The position numbers and the translations under genes were made by a program. Below are positions 10,236 through 19,411 of a stretch of 64,000 bases of DNA, in pieces. The notes beneath the pieces are model-generated. The model was given only the letters and a program-made list of their open reading frames with translations, searched no databases and had not been told where the DNA came from. Where the stretch lies: positions 586,027 through 650,026 of the forward strand of contig NZ_LNUP01000002.1 of the NCBI RefSeq assembly GCF_001512295.1. The letters are read 5' to 3'. Within the stretch, counting starts at the first letter, position 1. The number at the start of each line of letters is the position of its first letter. This stretch comes from Pseudomonas sp. EpS/L25 (GTDB taxonomy: Bacteria; Pseudomonadota; Gammaproteobacteria; Pseudomonadales; Pseudomonadaceae).

Positions 10236-10467
10236 ACCTGATCACAATCTGCTGCGCGTCGAAAATGGCCTGGAAGGCCAGCCCCGCCTGGGCGGCCCCG
10301 CCGCAATGCTCATTTACCATTCGTAAACGCGAGCGTGAATCCGATCCGCTTCCTCAGGCCTTTCGCCTTGTTTGTCTCTAGTGTGGCGCTTCAGAAGTTC
10401 GCGCAAATGTTGTAGATAACTTCTGAGACATCGCACTGGCTCGCGAGATCGTGGAACAGCTTCCTAG
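10236..10467. repeat. Palindromic repeat, end-type B, reversed core
   Basis: Begins GGAACCTGATCACAATCTGC and ends GAGATCGTGGAACAGCTTCC. The shared core is in the opposite orientation to the copy at 7552 (CATTTACCATTCGTAAACGC). It abuts the next repeat directly, and the two together fill the interval between rsmZ and fdxA. No gene is visible here. Confidence 0.7.
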
Positions 10468-10641
10468 GTTCTGTACGAAAAGTCGCCGAGCGACGATTAG
10501 GCGAGGCGAAAAAGGCTGAGGAAGCGGATCGGACCCGCGCTCGGGTTTACGAGTGGTAAATGAGCATTGCGACCGGGCTGGCGATCCAGGCCTTTTTCAA
10601 CGAAGCATCACCGAGCGCAGGGATTTTTCGTACAGACCCTA
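10465..10641. repeat. Palindromic repeat, end-type A, ending at the fdxA stop codon
   Basis: TAGGTTCTGTACGAAAA at the left is inverted as TTTTTCGTACAGACCCTA at the right (to 10641). The interior matches the copy at 4331 (GTCGCCGAGCG, GAGTTTACGAG-type core, AACGAAGCATCACCGAGCGC) with an extra GC-rich inverted insert. Its outer CTA (10639-10641) is the TAG stop of fdxA on the minus strand. Confidence 0.82.
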
Positions 10642-10962
10642 GCGCTCGAGCTGGGCGAGCTTGTTGGGCTTGCCATCCCATTCGGCGGCGTCGGGCAGGG
10701 CATCCTTCTTCTCGGTGATGTTCGGCCAGATGTTGGCCAATTCACTGTTGAGTTCGATGAAGGCTTCCTGGCCGGCTGGCACCTCGTCTTCCGAGAAGAT
10801 CGCCTGGGCCGGGCACTCGGGCTCGCACAGGGCGCAGTCGATGCACTCGTCCGGGTGGATCACCAGGAAGTTGGGGCCTTCGTAGAAGCAGTCCACCGGG
10901 CAGACTTCCACGCAGTCGGTATATTTGCATTTGATGCAGTTGTCAGTGACGACGAAGGTCAT
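10639..10962 (-). CDS. fdxA: Seven-iron ferredoxin FdxA
   Basis: Small cytosolic electron carrier with one 3Fe-4S and one 4Fe-4S cluster. The 107-residue product has the cluster-binding cysteines [17 protein letters not shown] and [11 protein letters not shown] and the usual C-terminal extension of the Azotobacter-type ferredoxin I. It lies between rsmZ and mutS, as in P. aeruginosa. A good RBS (GAGGAGAACGAG before the ATG) is present. The stop TAG is the edge of a palindromic repeat. Confidence 0.96.
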   Translation of the reverse strand: MTFVVTDNCIKCKYTDCVEVCPVDCFYEGPNFLVIHPDECIDCALCEPECPAQAIFSEDEVPAGQEAFIELNSELANIWPNITEKKDALPDAAEWDGKPNKLAQLER

Positions 10963-11030
10963 CTGCTCGTTCTCCTCAGGCTAAGGCGGCAGATTCTAGC
11001 AGCATTGCCGGAACCCTCGTATCCGTTAAC

Positions 11031-13607
11031 TCAGATACGCTTTTTCCATTCGTAGATAAGCTCCAGGGCCCGTCTCGGTGTGATGTCGTCCGGCTGCAGG
11101 CGTTCCAGTTCCTCGATGAGAGGATGGGCGGCGCTGGCGAACAGATCGGCCTGCAAGGGACGGTCCTTGGGCGGCGCGCTCACCGGTAGCGGCGTTCCCA
11201 CCTCACCGTTGAAGCTGGCGGCTTCCAGGCGTGCGAGATGCTCGCGGGCACGGAGGATGACGTCTTCCGGCACCCCGGCCAGTTGCGCCACCGCCAGGCC
11301 ATAGCTCTGGCTGGCTGGGCCGGGCAGGACATGGTGCAGGAAGACGATGCGGTCGTTGTGCTCGGTGGCGTTGAGGTGGACGTTGGCCACGCTGGGCTGG
11401 CCCTCCGGCAGCACGGTCAGCTCGAAGTAGTGGGTGGCGAACAGGGTCCAGGCGCGCAGCCGCGCCAGTTGCTCGGCAGCGGCCCAGGCCAGCGACAGGC
11501 CGTCGAAGGTGCTGGTACCACGGCCGACCTCGTCCATCAGCACCAGGCTGTGTTCGCTGGCGTTGTGCAGGATGTTGGCGGTCTCGCTCATCTCCACCAT
11601 GAAGGTGGAGCGGCCGCCGGCCAGGTCGTCGCTGGAGCCGATGCGGGTGAAGATGCGATCCACCAGGGACAGCTCGCAACTGGCCGCCGGGACGAAGCTG
11701 CCGACATGGGCCAGCAGCACGATCAGCGCGGTCTGGCGCATGTAGGTGGACTTGCCGCCCATGTTCGGGCCGGTGATCACCAGCATGCGGGTGTCGTTGT
11801 CGAGGGTGACGTCGTTGGCGACGAAGGGCGTTTCCAGCACCTGCTCCACCACCGGGTGGCGACCCTGGCCGATCTTCAGGCAGGGCTCCTCGACGAAGCG
11901 TGGCTTGTTCAGGTCCAGGTTGAGCGCCCGCTCGGCGAAGTTGGCCAGGACGTCCAGCTCGGCCAGGGCGGCGGCGCTGTCCTGCAGCGGCGCCAGGTGA
12001 CCGATGAGGTCGTCGAGCAAGGCCTCGTAGAGCGCCTTTTCCCGCGCCAGGGCACGACTCTGGGCCGACAGCGCCTTGTCCTCGAAGGCCTTGAGCTCCG
12101 GGGTGATGAAGCGCTCGGCACCCTTGAGGGTCTGGCGGCGGATGTAGTCGGCCGGTGCCGACTCGGCCTGCTTGCTGGGGATCTCGATGAAATAGCCGTG
12201 GACGCGGTTGTAGCCGACCTTGAGGCCTTGCAGACCGGTGCGGGCCTTTTCCCTTGCCTCCAGGTCCATGAGGAACTGGCCGGCGTTTTCGCTCAGGGTC
12301 TGCAGCTCGTCCAGCTCGGCGTCGTAGCCCCGCTTGATGACGCCGCCGTCGCGGATCACCGCGGGCGGGTTGTCGATGATGGCGCGGGCCAGGGTGGCGG
12401 CCAGCTCCGGATAGGTCTGGATGCTCCGGGCCAGGTCGAGCAGGTGCGGAGCGATCATCTGTGTCAGCCCCTCCTGCAACGCCGGCAGCGCGGCCAGGGC
12501 GTCTCTCAGGCGGGCGAGGTCACGGGGGCGGGCGTTGCGCAGGCCGATGCGGGCGAGGATGCGCTCCAGGTCGCCGATGTCCTTGAGTTGCGGCTGCAGC
12601 GTTTCGAAGCGATAGCCCTCCAGCAGGCAGGTGATGGCGTCCTGGCGGGCTTCGATGATGGCGCGATTGCGCAACGGGCGATTCAGCCAGCGGGTCAGCA
12701 GGCGACTGCCCATGGCGGTCTGGCAGCGGTCGACCACCGATTGCAGGGTGTTGTCGCGACCGCCGGCCAGGTTGACGTCCAGTTCCAGGTTGCGCCGGCT
12801 GGCACCGTCGAGGATGACGGTATCGTCCAGGCGCTCGTGCCTGAGGCTGCGCAGGTGGGGCAGGGCGGTGCGCTGGGTTTCCTTGGCGTAGGCCAGCAGG
12901 CAGCCGGCGGCGCCGATGGCCAGGCCCAGCTTGTCGCAGCCGAAGCCCTTGAGGTCGCCGGTGCCGAATTGCTGGCAGAGGCTCTTGAGCGCCGAGTCGC
13001 AATCGAAGTCCCAGGGCGCGCGTCTACGCACGCCGCGGCGCTTCTCGGCGGGCAGGCCGGTGGGCCAGTCGTCGGGGATCAGCAGCTCGGCGGGATTGAG
13101 GCGATCCAGCTCGGCTAGCAGGGTCTCCCAACCGGCCAGCTCCTGCACGGTGAAGCGGCCGCTGGCGATGTCCAGCACGGCCAGGCCGAACAGGCGCTCA
13201 TCGCCCAGCACGGCGGTCAGCAGGTTGTCGCGGCGCTCGTCGAGCAGGGCTTCGTCGCTGACGGTGCCGGGAGTGATGATGCGCACCACCTGGCGTTCCA
13301 CCGGGCCCTTGCTGGTGGCCGGATCGCCGATCTGCTCGCAGATGACCACCGATTCGCCGAGCTTGACCAGCTTGGCCAGGTAGCCTTCGGCGGAGTGGAA
13401 GGGGATGCCGGCCATGGGGATGGACTTGCCGGCCGAGGCGCCGCGGGCGGTCAGGGTGATGTCGAGCAACTTGGCGGCACGCCGGGCGTCGTCGTAGAAC
13501 AGCTCGTAGAAATCGCCCATGCGATAGAACAGCAGCTGTTCGGGATGCTGCTGCTTGATCTTGAGGTACTGCTGCATCATGGGCGTGTGCGCGGAGAGAT
13601 CGCTCAT
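11031..13607 (-). CDS. mutS: DNA mismatch repair protein MutS
   Basis: ATPase that recognises mismatches and starts methyl-directed repair. The 858-residue product starts [18 protein letters not shown]. The N-terminal mismatch-binding motif MGDFYELF is present; the Phe in this motif contacts the mismatch in the family. The C-terminal ATPase has Walker [15 protein letters not shown] and [12 protein letters not shown]. An upstream in-frame ATG at 13655 would add 16 residues without family support, and no strong RBS decides between starts. It is convergent with nothing nearby; fdxA follows in the same direction. Confidence 0.96.
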   Translation of the reverse strand: MSDLSAHTPMMQQYLKIKQQHPEQLLFYRMGDFYELFYDDARRAAKLLDITLTARGASAGKSIPMAGIPFHSAEGYLAKLVKLGESVVICEQIGDPATSKGPVERQVVRIITPGTVSDEALLDERRDNLLTAVLGDERLFGLAVLDIASGRFTVQELAGWETLLAELDRLNPAELLIPDDWPTGLPAEKRRGVRRRAPWDFDCDSALKSLCQQFGTGDLKGFGCDKLGLAIGAAGCLLAYAKETQRTALPHLRSLRHERLDDTVILDGASRRNLELDVNLAGGRDNTLQSVVDRCQTAMGSRLLTRWLNRPLRNRAIIEARQDAITCLLEGYRFETLQPQLKDIGDLERILARIGLRNARPRDLARLRDALAALPALQEGLTQMIAPHLLDLARSIQTYPELAATLARAIIDNPPAVIRDGGVIKRGYDAELDELQTLSENAGQFLMDLEAREKARTGLQGLKVGYNRVHGYFIEIPSKQAESAPADYIRRQTLKGAERFITPELKAFEDKALSAQSRALAREKALYEALLDDLIGHLAPLQDSAAALAELDVLANFAERALNLDLNKPRFVEEPCLKIGQGRHPVVEQVLETPFVANDVTLDNDTRMLVITGPNMGGKSTYMRQTALIVLLAHVGSFVPAASCELSLVDRIFTRIGSSDDLAGGRSTFMVEMSETANILHNASEHSLVLMDEVGRGTSTFDGLSLAWAAAEQLARLRAWTLFATHYFELTVLPEGQPSVANVHLNATEHNDRIVFLHHVLPGPASQSYGLAVAQLAGVPEDVILRAREHLARLEAASFNGEVGTPLPVSAPPKDRPLQADLFASAAHPLIEELERLQPDDITPRRALELIYEWKKRI

Positions 13608-13700
13608 GCGGGTCATTCGATCCGGTTGCCTAGTGGATAGCCGCGTATTGTCCAATAACTCGGGGCTTTTGTCGGCCCCGGATCGTTCAGGCGGCGGGTT

Positions 13701-15650
13701 TCACCGGGGCGGCTGGTTGCCGCGTCTGCTCAGCAGCAGGTCGATCTGCGCCAGCAGGCGACCCAGGGTGAAGGGTTTGGCCAGCACCTCGACGCCCGCC
13801 AGGGCGGCAGATTCACCGGGTAGCTGGGCCTCGGCGTAGCCGGTGATCAGCAGGATCTCCAGGGCCGGGCGCCGGGCCCTGGCCAGGGTGGCCAGCTGGC
13901 AGCCGCTCAGGTCGCCGGGTAGGCCCACGTCGGTGATCAGCAGGTCCAGCTCAATGGCCGATTCCAGCACCTGTAGCGCTGCGGCTCCGTCGGTCGCCTG
14001 CAGGGTGGTGAAGCCGTGTTCGCGCAGGCCTTCGTCCACCAGCATGCGCACCAGGCGTTCATCGTCCACTACCAGGACCGTCCTGCCTGGGGCAGGCTGC
14101 GCGGGGGCTGGCGAAGGCGCTTTCACCGGCTGCACAGGCTCCGCCAGGAGACGAGGAAGATACAGGGTGACCGTGGTCCCTACCTCGGGTAGCGAGGCGA
14201 GTTGTGCCAAGCCGCCCGATTGCCGGGCGAAGCCATAGATCATCGACAGGCCGAGGCCGGTGCCCATGCCGACCGGTTTGGTGGTGAAGAAGGGATCGAA
14301 GGCGCGGGCCAGCACCTCGGGCGGCATGCCCGAGCCGGTATCGAGCACCGCCAGGGTCACATAGTCGCCAGCCGGCAACTCCAGGGCGGCCGCCTGGACC
14401 TCGTTCAGCCGGCGATTGGCAGTGACGATGCGCAGCAGGCCGCCGCCGGGCATGGCATCGCGTGCGTTGATGCACAGGTTGAGCAGGGCGTTTTCCAGCT
14501 GATGCGGATCGCAGAGGGTGAGATGCAGATCCTCGGCCAGCTCGGTATGGATCTGGATGGATGAACCCACCGAGTGCCGGATGAGCTCTGCCATGCCCAC
14601 TACCAGCTCGTTGGCGTGGGTGACGGTAGGCTCGAGGTCCTGACGGCGGGAAAAGGCCAGCAGCCGCTGGGTAAGGGCGGCAGCGCGTTCCGCCGCGCCC
14701 TTGGCGGCACTTGCGTAGCGCTGCAGATCGCCGAAACGTCCCTGGTCGAGACGCAGGGACAGCAGGTCGAGGCTACCGATCACACCGGTCAGCAGGTTGT
14801 TGAAGTCGTGGGCGATGCCACCGGTGAGTTGACCCACGGCTTCCATCTTCTGGCTCTGGCGCAGCTGTTCCTCGGCCTGCTGCAGAGCCTCTTGCTGCTC
14901 GCGGATGGCGGTGACCTCGCGCACCGTGGCATAGATGAGACCGTCCTGCAGTACGGCGTTCCAGGAAAACCAGCGATAGCCGCCCGTGCGGTGGCGATAG
15001 CGGTTCTCGAAGCCGAACACGGGTTCACCGGCCAGCAGGAGCTTCAGGGCGACTTCGGTGCGCTCGCGGTCGTCGGCATGGACGAAGGCCATGAAGGGTT
15101 CCCGGCGCAGCTCTTCCGCCGTCCAGCCCAGCGTGGCGGTCCACGCTGGGTTGAGGTCGAGCAGCCGGCCTTCCGGGCTCGCCGTGCAGAGCAGGTCGGG
15201 ACTGGCCTGCCAGATGAGGTCGCGCTGGCGAGTCCGCAACGTCACCTGTTCATCGAGGACGCCGGCGAAGCGGTAGAGCGATTCGAGACTGCGGCGCTGG
15301 GCCGCGCAAACCACCGCCATGACGATATTGACGAAGACGAACAGCGCATGGGACACCCAGCGCTCCGAGAACAGCGCGAAGTAGGCTGGCGCCTTGACGA
15401 ACAGGGTCTCGGCCAGCAGCACCGAGAGCAGGGTGGCGAATACGCCAGGACCCAGGCCGAACCAGAAGGCCGCCGTCATGATGAAGGGGATGAACAGCAG
15501 ATAGGGCAGGCTGTCGATGTCCAGGCTCAGGCGGATGGCCGCCGCCATGCCGATCAGCAGGGCGGCGCCGAGGTAACGCAGGGGCGCGGGGGCGTTCCGC
15601 GGGACCAGCTGCAGCAGCCGGCCGAGCAGGGTGGGGGTGAAGATGGGCAC
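13701..15650 (-). CDS. Hybrid sensor histidine kinase with PAS and receiver domains
   Basis: The 649-residue membrane protein begins with four hydrophobic segments (about residues 20-120) resembling the KdpD-type DUF4118 sensor. A PAS domain follows (about 150-260). The kinase core has the phospho-acceptor His281 in GGIAHDFNNLL and an ATPase domain with GTGLGLSMIYGF. A C-terminal receiver (about 525-645) has Asp574 as phosphorylation site in ITDVGLPG. The input signal and any partner regulator are unknown. It is not part of the conserved mutS-recA neighbourhood of P. aeruginosa as I know it. A small gene of unknown function lies 68 bp upstream in the same direction. Confidence 0.9.
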   Translation of the reverse strand: MPIFTPTLLGRLLQLVPRNAPAPLRYLGAALLIGMAAAIRLSLDIDSLPYLLFIPFIMTAAFWFGLGPGVFATLLSVLLAETLFVKAPAYFALFSERWVSHALFVFVNIVMAVVCAAQRRSLESLYRFAGVLDEQVTLRTRQRDLIWQASPDLLCTASPEGRLLDLNPAWTATLGWTAEELRREPFMAFVHADDRERTEVALKLLLAGEPVFGFENRYRHRTGGYRWFSWNAVLQDGLIYATVREVTAIREQQEALQQAEEQLRQSQKMEAVGQLTGGIAHDFNNLLTGVIGSLDLLSLRLDQGRFGDLQRYASAAKGAAERAAALTQRLLAFSRRQDLEPTVTHANELVVGMAELIRHSVGSSIQIHTELAEDLHLTLCDPHQLENALLNLCINARDAMPGGGLLRIVTANRRLNEVQAAALELPAGDYVTLAVLDTGSGMPPEVLARAFDPFFTTKPVGMGTGLGLSMIYGFARQSGGLAQLASLPEVGTTVTLYLPRLLAEPVQPVKAPSPAPAQPAPGRTVLVVDDERLVRMLVDEGLREHGFTTLQATDGAAALQVLESAIELDLLITDVGLPGDLSGCQLATLARARRPALEILLITGYAEAQLPGESAALAGVEVLAKPFTLGRLLAQIDLLLSRRGNQPPR

Positions 15651-15718
15651 TGAATCCTAGACCTCGGGACGCTGATCCTGCGCGTGACCTGGGGCGGTGA
15701 ACGAAGGGCGCGGATCGC

Positions 15719-15925
15719 TCAGGTACCTTCGTGGCGTTCGTATTCTTCCACCGCCCGTGCGACTTCGGCGTTGTCGCGCGTGGTGTTCTGCGTCTGGCGC
15801 TCGAAGGCGTCCGCCAGTTCGTTGACCAGCTGCAGCAGGCGCGGAATGTCACCGGTGCGCTCGGCATCGGCGGCCTGTTCGCGTACGCGGTTGACGAAGG
15901 CGTGGGGATCGTCGAAGGCGGTCAT
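15719..15925 (-). CDS. Conserved small protein of unknown function
   Basis: A 68-residue acidic helical protein beginning MTAFDDPHAFVNRVREQA and ending EEYERHEGT. AGGAG lies at the right distance before the ATG, which argues that it is a real gene. There is no signal peptide or cysteine. It precedes the hybrid kinase in the same direction and may be cotranscribed with it. I do not recognise a domain. Confidence 0.65.
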   Translation of the reverse strand: MTAFDDPHAFVNRVREQAADAERTGDIPRLLQLVNELADAFERQTQNTTRDNAEVARAVEEYERHEGT

Positions 15926-15982
15926 GGTCGTTCTCCTGTGGGGTGATAGACGTCTGACCACAAACCATCGCCAAGACTCATT

Positions 15983-16161
15983 CAGAGCCTGTCCAAGTCT
16001 GCTGCGCGTCTGCCAGACGGTGTTGAAAACGGGCCGGGTCGCCAGCCCGGTCGGAATACTCCTGTGCTCTTCGCAAACGCGCGCGCGGGTCCGATCCGCC
16101 TCCTCAGCCGCTTTCGCCTCGTCTCTCTCTCGCTCGCTCGCGCGGCCTTGAACAGGCGCTA
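15983..16161. repeat. Palindromic repeat, end-type B, ending at the kguD stop codon
   Basis: Left end AGAGCCTGTCCAAGTCTGC and right end CCTTGAACAGGCGCTA are inverted relatives. The interior retains GCTGCGCGTCTGCCAGACGG and a diverged core read on the minus strand. The last three bases, CTA (16159-16161), are the TAG stop of kguD. The copy is more eroded than the others. Confidence 0.7.
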
Positions 16162-17139
16162 GGGGCGCCGCCAGACCTGCGGATTGACCAGATTGGCCGG
16201 GCGCTGGCCGGACAGCGCAGCGAGCAGGTTGTCCACTGCGCAGCGGGCCATGGCCTCGCGGGTCTCGTGGGTCGCCGAGCCCAGGTGCGGCGTGGGCACT
16301 ACGTTGGACAACTGCAACAACGGTGAGTCCGGCGCCACCGGTTCGCGGTCGAAGACGTCCAGCCCGGCGCCGCGCAGCCGCCCTTCCAGCAGGGCCGCGA
16401 TCAGCGCGGTCTCGTCGATCACTGGCCCGCGTGAGACGTTGATCAGGATGGCGTGGGCCGGCAGTCGGGCGAGTTCGGCCGCTCCCAGCAGGTGGTGGGT
16501 CTCGTCGCTCAGGGGCACGGTGACGCACAGGAAGTCGCAGCTCGCCAGCAGGTCCGGCAGAGGCAGGAAGCGTGCCCCGTAGCGTTCGTCCACCGCGGGC
16601 TTGGCGGCATGGGCGGTGTAGGTGACCTGCATGCCGAAGCCCAGATGGGCGCGGCGGGCGATGGCCTGGCCGATGCGGCCCATGCCGACCAGGCCAAGGG
16701 TCTTGCCGTGGACGTCGCAGCCGAAGTGCGCCTCGCCCAGGCTGGCCTGCCACTGGCCAGCGCGCACCCAGTCGGCCAGCTCGACGATGCGCCGCGCCGT
16801 GGCCAGCAACAGGGCGAAGGCGGCGTCGGCCACGCTCTCGGTCAGGACATCCGGGGTGTTGCAGAGCAGGATGCCACGACGTTCCAGATAGGGCAGATCA
16901 TAGCTGTCGAAGCCGACCGAGACGCTGGCGATGGCCTCCAGCTTGGGCGCCAGGTCCAGCAGCTCGGGGGTCAGTTTGAAACTGGAGCCGAGCAGGCCCC
17001 GGGCCTCGGGCAGCCGCTCGCGCAACCTGGCTTCGCCGCCCGGCGCCTTGAGATCGACAAACTCCAGGTCGCAGGCTTCCTCCAGACGCGCGGTAAGGGC
17101 CGGGGACAGGGCCTTGTAGTGGATCACCTTCTTTTTCAT
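16159..17139 (-). CDS. kguD: 2-ketogluconate-6-phosphate reductase (D-2-hydroxyacid dehydrogenase family)
   Basis: NAD(P)H-dependent reduction of 2-keto-6-phosphogluconate to 6-phosphogluconate, feeding the Entner-Doudoroff pathway. The 326-residue protein has the nucleotide-binding motif GLVGMGRIGQAIA at about residue 148, INVSRGPVIDE at about 230 and the catalytic His in TPHLGSATHETR. Sequence alone would say only glyoxylate/hydroxypyruvate-type reductase; the kgu operon context sets the substrate. It follows kguT by 16 bp. Its stop codon is the edge of a palindromic repeat. Confidence 0.9.
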   Translation of the reverse strand: MKKKVIHYKALSPALTARLEEACDLEFVDLKAPGGEARLRERLPEARGLLGSSFKLTPELLDLAPKLEAIASVSVGFDSYDLPYLERRGILLCNTPDVLTESVADAAFALLLATARRIVELADWVRAGQWQASLGEAHFGCDVHGKTLGLVGMGRIGQAIARRAHLGFGMQVTYTAHAAKPAVDERYGARFLPLPDLLASCDFLCVTVPLSDETHHLLGAAELARLPAHAILINVSRGPVIDETALIAALLEGRLRGAGLDVFDREPVAPDSPLLQLSNVVPTPHLGSATHETREAMARCAVDNLLAALSGQRPANLVNPQVWRRP

Positions 17140-17155
17140 GCGCGGGGCATTCCTT

Positions 17156-18439
17156 TCAGTGACTGGTGGCGGGATTGAGCGCCGCGGAACGGGTGACCGG
17201 CTCCTGGCGCAAGAGCAGGGTCAGGACCACCGCTACCAGCAGGGCACCGCCCATGAAGCCGAAGGAGGCGCCGGGACCGCCGGTGACGCCATTCAGATAG
17301 CCCACCAGGTAGGAACCGGCGAAGGAGCCCAGGGCGCCCATGCTGTTGATCAGCGCCATGGCACCGCCGGCGACGTTGCCCGGCAGGATCTCCGGGACGA
17401 TGGCGAAGAAGGGGCCATAGGGGGCGTACATGCAGGCGCCGGCCACCACCAGTAGCGCGTAGGACCACCAGAAGTGGTGAGGGCCGAGGGCGAAGGAGCC
17501 GAGGAAGGCGAGGGCGGCGATCAGTAGCGGCGGCCAGACGAACAGCTTGCGATTCTGCAGCCGATCGGACGCCCAGGAGACGCCGACCATGGCCAGCACG
17601 GCGGCGAGATAGGGCAGGGAGGACAGCCAACCGGCCTGGACGATGTCCAGCTGGGCGCCCTGGCGCAGGATCGACGGCAGCCAGATGACGAAACCGTAGA
17701 CACCGATGCTCCAGCAGAAGTACTGCAGCGACAGCAGGATGACCTTGGGCGAGCGGAAGGCCTCGGCGTAGTTCTTCACCGGCTTCATACCCTGTTGCTC
17801 GGCCTTCAGGGCCTCTTCCAGGCGGGCCTTTTCGTCAGCGGCGAGCCACTTGGCATCCTTGGGGCGCTCGGCGGCCAGGCGCCACCAGATGAAGGCCCAG
17901 ATCACCGCCGGCAGGCCTTCGATGATGAACATCCAGCGCCAGTCCAGGGCATGGATCAGATAGCCTGAGACCACCGACATCCAGAGAATGGTCACCGGAT
18001 TGCCGAGGATCAGGAAGGTGTTGGCCCGCGAGCGTTCCCGCTTGGTGAACCAGTGGCAGAGATAGACCAGCATCGCCGGCATCACCGCAGCTTCCACCAC
18101 GCCCAGGAGGAAGCGGATGGCGATGAGGAGGGTGACGTTGGGCACCATGCCGGTCAGGGTGGCCAGGCCGCCCCAGGCGATCAGGCTCCAGAAGATCAGC
18201 CGCTTGACGCTGCGCTTCTCGGCATAGATGGCACCGGGCACCTGGAAGAAGAAATAGCCGAGGAAGAACAGTGCCCCCAGCAGCGACGACATCGCCGGGG
18301 TGATGCCCAGGTCGTCGGCCATGCCCGAGGCGGCGGCGAAGCCGTAGTTGGCCCGGTCGAGGTAGGCCAGGCTGTAGGTGATGAAGACCACCGGCATCAG
18401 ATACCACCAGCGGCGCGGAGCGAGAGGGGAAGCGTTCAT
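17156..18439 (-). CDS. kguT: 2-ketogluconate transporter (MFS, anion:cation symporter group)
   Basis: Inner-membrane uptake of 2-ketogluconate. The 427-residue protein has about 12 hydrophobic segments, with the MFS motif after TM2 replaced by the ACS-type pattern (VPGAIYAEKRSVKRLIFWSL). The segment LDRANYGFA in TM1 is typical of sugar-acid transporters of this group. It lies between kguK and kguD in the same direction. Confidence 0.92.
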   Translation of the reverse strand: MNASPLAPRRWWYLMPVVFITYSLAYLDRANYGFAAASGMADDLGITPAMSSLLGALFFLGYFFFQVPGAIYAEKRSVKRLIFWSLIAWGGLATLTGMVPNVTLLIAIRFLLGVVEAAVMPAMLVYLCHWFTKRERSRANTFLILGNPVTILWMSVVSGYLIHALDWRWMFIIEGLPAVIWAFIWWRLAAERPKDAKWLAADEKARLEEALKAEQQGMKPVKNYAEAFRSPKVILLSLQYFCWSIGVYGFVIWLPSILRQGAQLDIVQAGWLSSLPYLAAVLAMVGVSWASDRLQNRKLFVWPPLLIAALAFLGSFALGPHHFWWSYALLVVAGACMYAPYGPFFAIVPEILPGNVAGGAMALINSMGALGSFAGSYLVGYLNGVTGGPGASFGFMGGALLVAVVLTLLLRQEPVTRSAALNPATSH

Positions 18440-18481
18440 GGGATCACCTGCTTGATTGTTCTTGTCAGGGTGTAGAGTCGA

Positions 18482-19411
18482 TCAGGGGAGTTCGTGACGG
18501 TGGGGCAGGCCTTCCATGTCGCCGACCACCTTGACGGCACGGGCGCCGATCCAGTTGCCGCGGGCGACGGCGGCGGCCACGTCCAGGCCGTCGAGCATGG
18601 CGCTGACGAACCCGGTGGCGAAGCCATCGCCGGCGCCGACGGTGTCGACCACCTTCGCTACGGGTACGCCAGGAACCTCGCCCTCGGCCTCGGGGGTACG
18701 CCAGTAGGCCCCCTCCGGGCCGAGCTTGATGGCCACCGCCTGGGCGCCGTGGTCGAGGTAGAAGGCAGCGATGTCGGCGGGCTCGTCGTAGCCGGTCAGC
18801 AGACGCCCTTCGGCCAGGCCGGGCAATACCCAGTCGGCCAGGCTGGCGAGTTCGTTGAGCTCGTGGCGCATCTGGGCTTCGCTGTCCCACAGCGATGGGC
18901 GCAGGTTGGGATCGAAGGAGATGCTGCGGCCGGCGCCACGCATGGCTTCCAGCAGATGGCGGCTGAAGGAGCGGACGCTGGCCGACAATGCCGGCGGGAT
19001 GCCGGTGGCGTGCAGATGGCGCGCCTGCAGCAGGCTGGGATCGAAGTCCTCGGCGATAGAGAGGTGACTGGCCGCCGAACCGCGGCGGAAGTACTCGACC
19101 ACCGGATCGCTGCCATCGGTGGCGCGGGACTTGAGCTGGAAACCGGTGGGATGCCTGGGATCGACCCTCAGCCGGCTGCAGTCCAGGCCCTCGGCCTCGA
19201 GACTGGCGCGAACGAAGCGACCGAAGGAGTCGTTGCCCACCCGGGACAGCCAGGCCACCTTGAAGCCGAGACGGCTCAGACCGATGGCGACATTGTTGTC
19301 GGCGCCGGCGATGCGCTTGCCGAACTGGGCGACGCTAGCCAGGTCGCCCGGGGTTTCGGCCACGAACATGGCCATGGTTTCGCCGAAGGCGAGGATGTCG
19401 AAGTCAGCCAT
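18482..19411 (-). CDS. kguK: 2-ketogluconate kinase (PfkB family)
   Basis: Phosphorylates 2-ketogluconate at C6 after uptake. The product is 309 residues from MADFDILAFGET, with the ribokinase signatures GADNNVAIGLSRLG near the N-terminus and DTVGAGDGFATGF with the catalytic Asp near residue 255. An upstream in-frame ATG at 19489 lies inside kguE and is rejected; GGAG about nine bases before 19411 supports the chosen start. It overlaps kguE by eight bases. Confidence 0.93.
   Translation of the reverse strand: MADFDILAFGETMAMFVAETPGDLASVAQFGKRIAGADNNVAIGLSRLGFKVAWLSRVGNDSFGRFVRASLEAEGLDCSRLRVDPRHPTGFQLKSRATDGSDPVVEYFRRGSAASHLSIAEDFDPSLLQARHLHATGIPPALSASVRSFSRHLLEAMRGAGRSISFDPNLRPSLWDSEAQMRHELNELASLADWVLPGLAEGRLLTGYDEPADIAAFYLDHGAQAVAIKLGPEGAYWRTPEAEGEVPGVPVAKVVDTVGAGDGFATGFVSAMLDGLDVAAAVARGNWIGARAVKVVGDMEGLPHRHELP

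Noticed and set aside
10151-10381. Small open frame across rsmZ and the following repeat
   Set aside because: It covers the RsmZ terminator and a palindromic element. The RNA explanation is far stronger.
11238-13118. Plus-strand open frame of 626 residues opposite mutS
   Set aside because: mutS is intact on the other strand, and the frame has the composition typical of an antisense shadow in GC-rich DNA.
13662-13681. CGGGGC/GCCCCG hairpin between mutS and the hybrid kinase
   Set aside because: It has no T-tract in either direction and is too common in GC-rich DNA to call a terminator.
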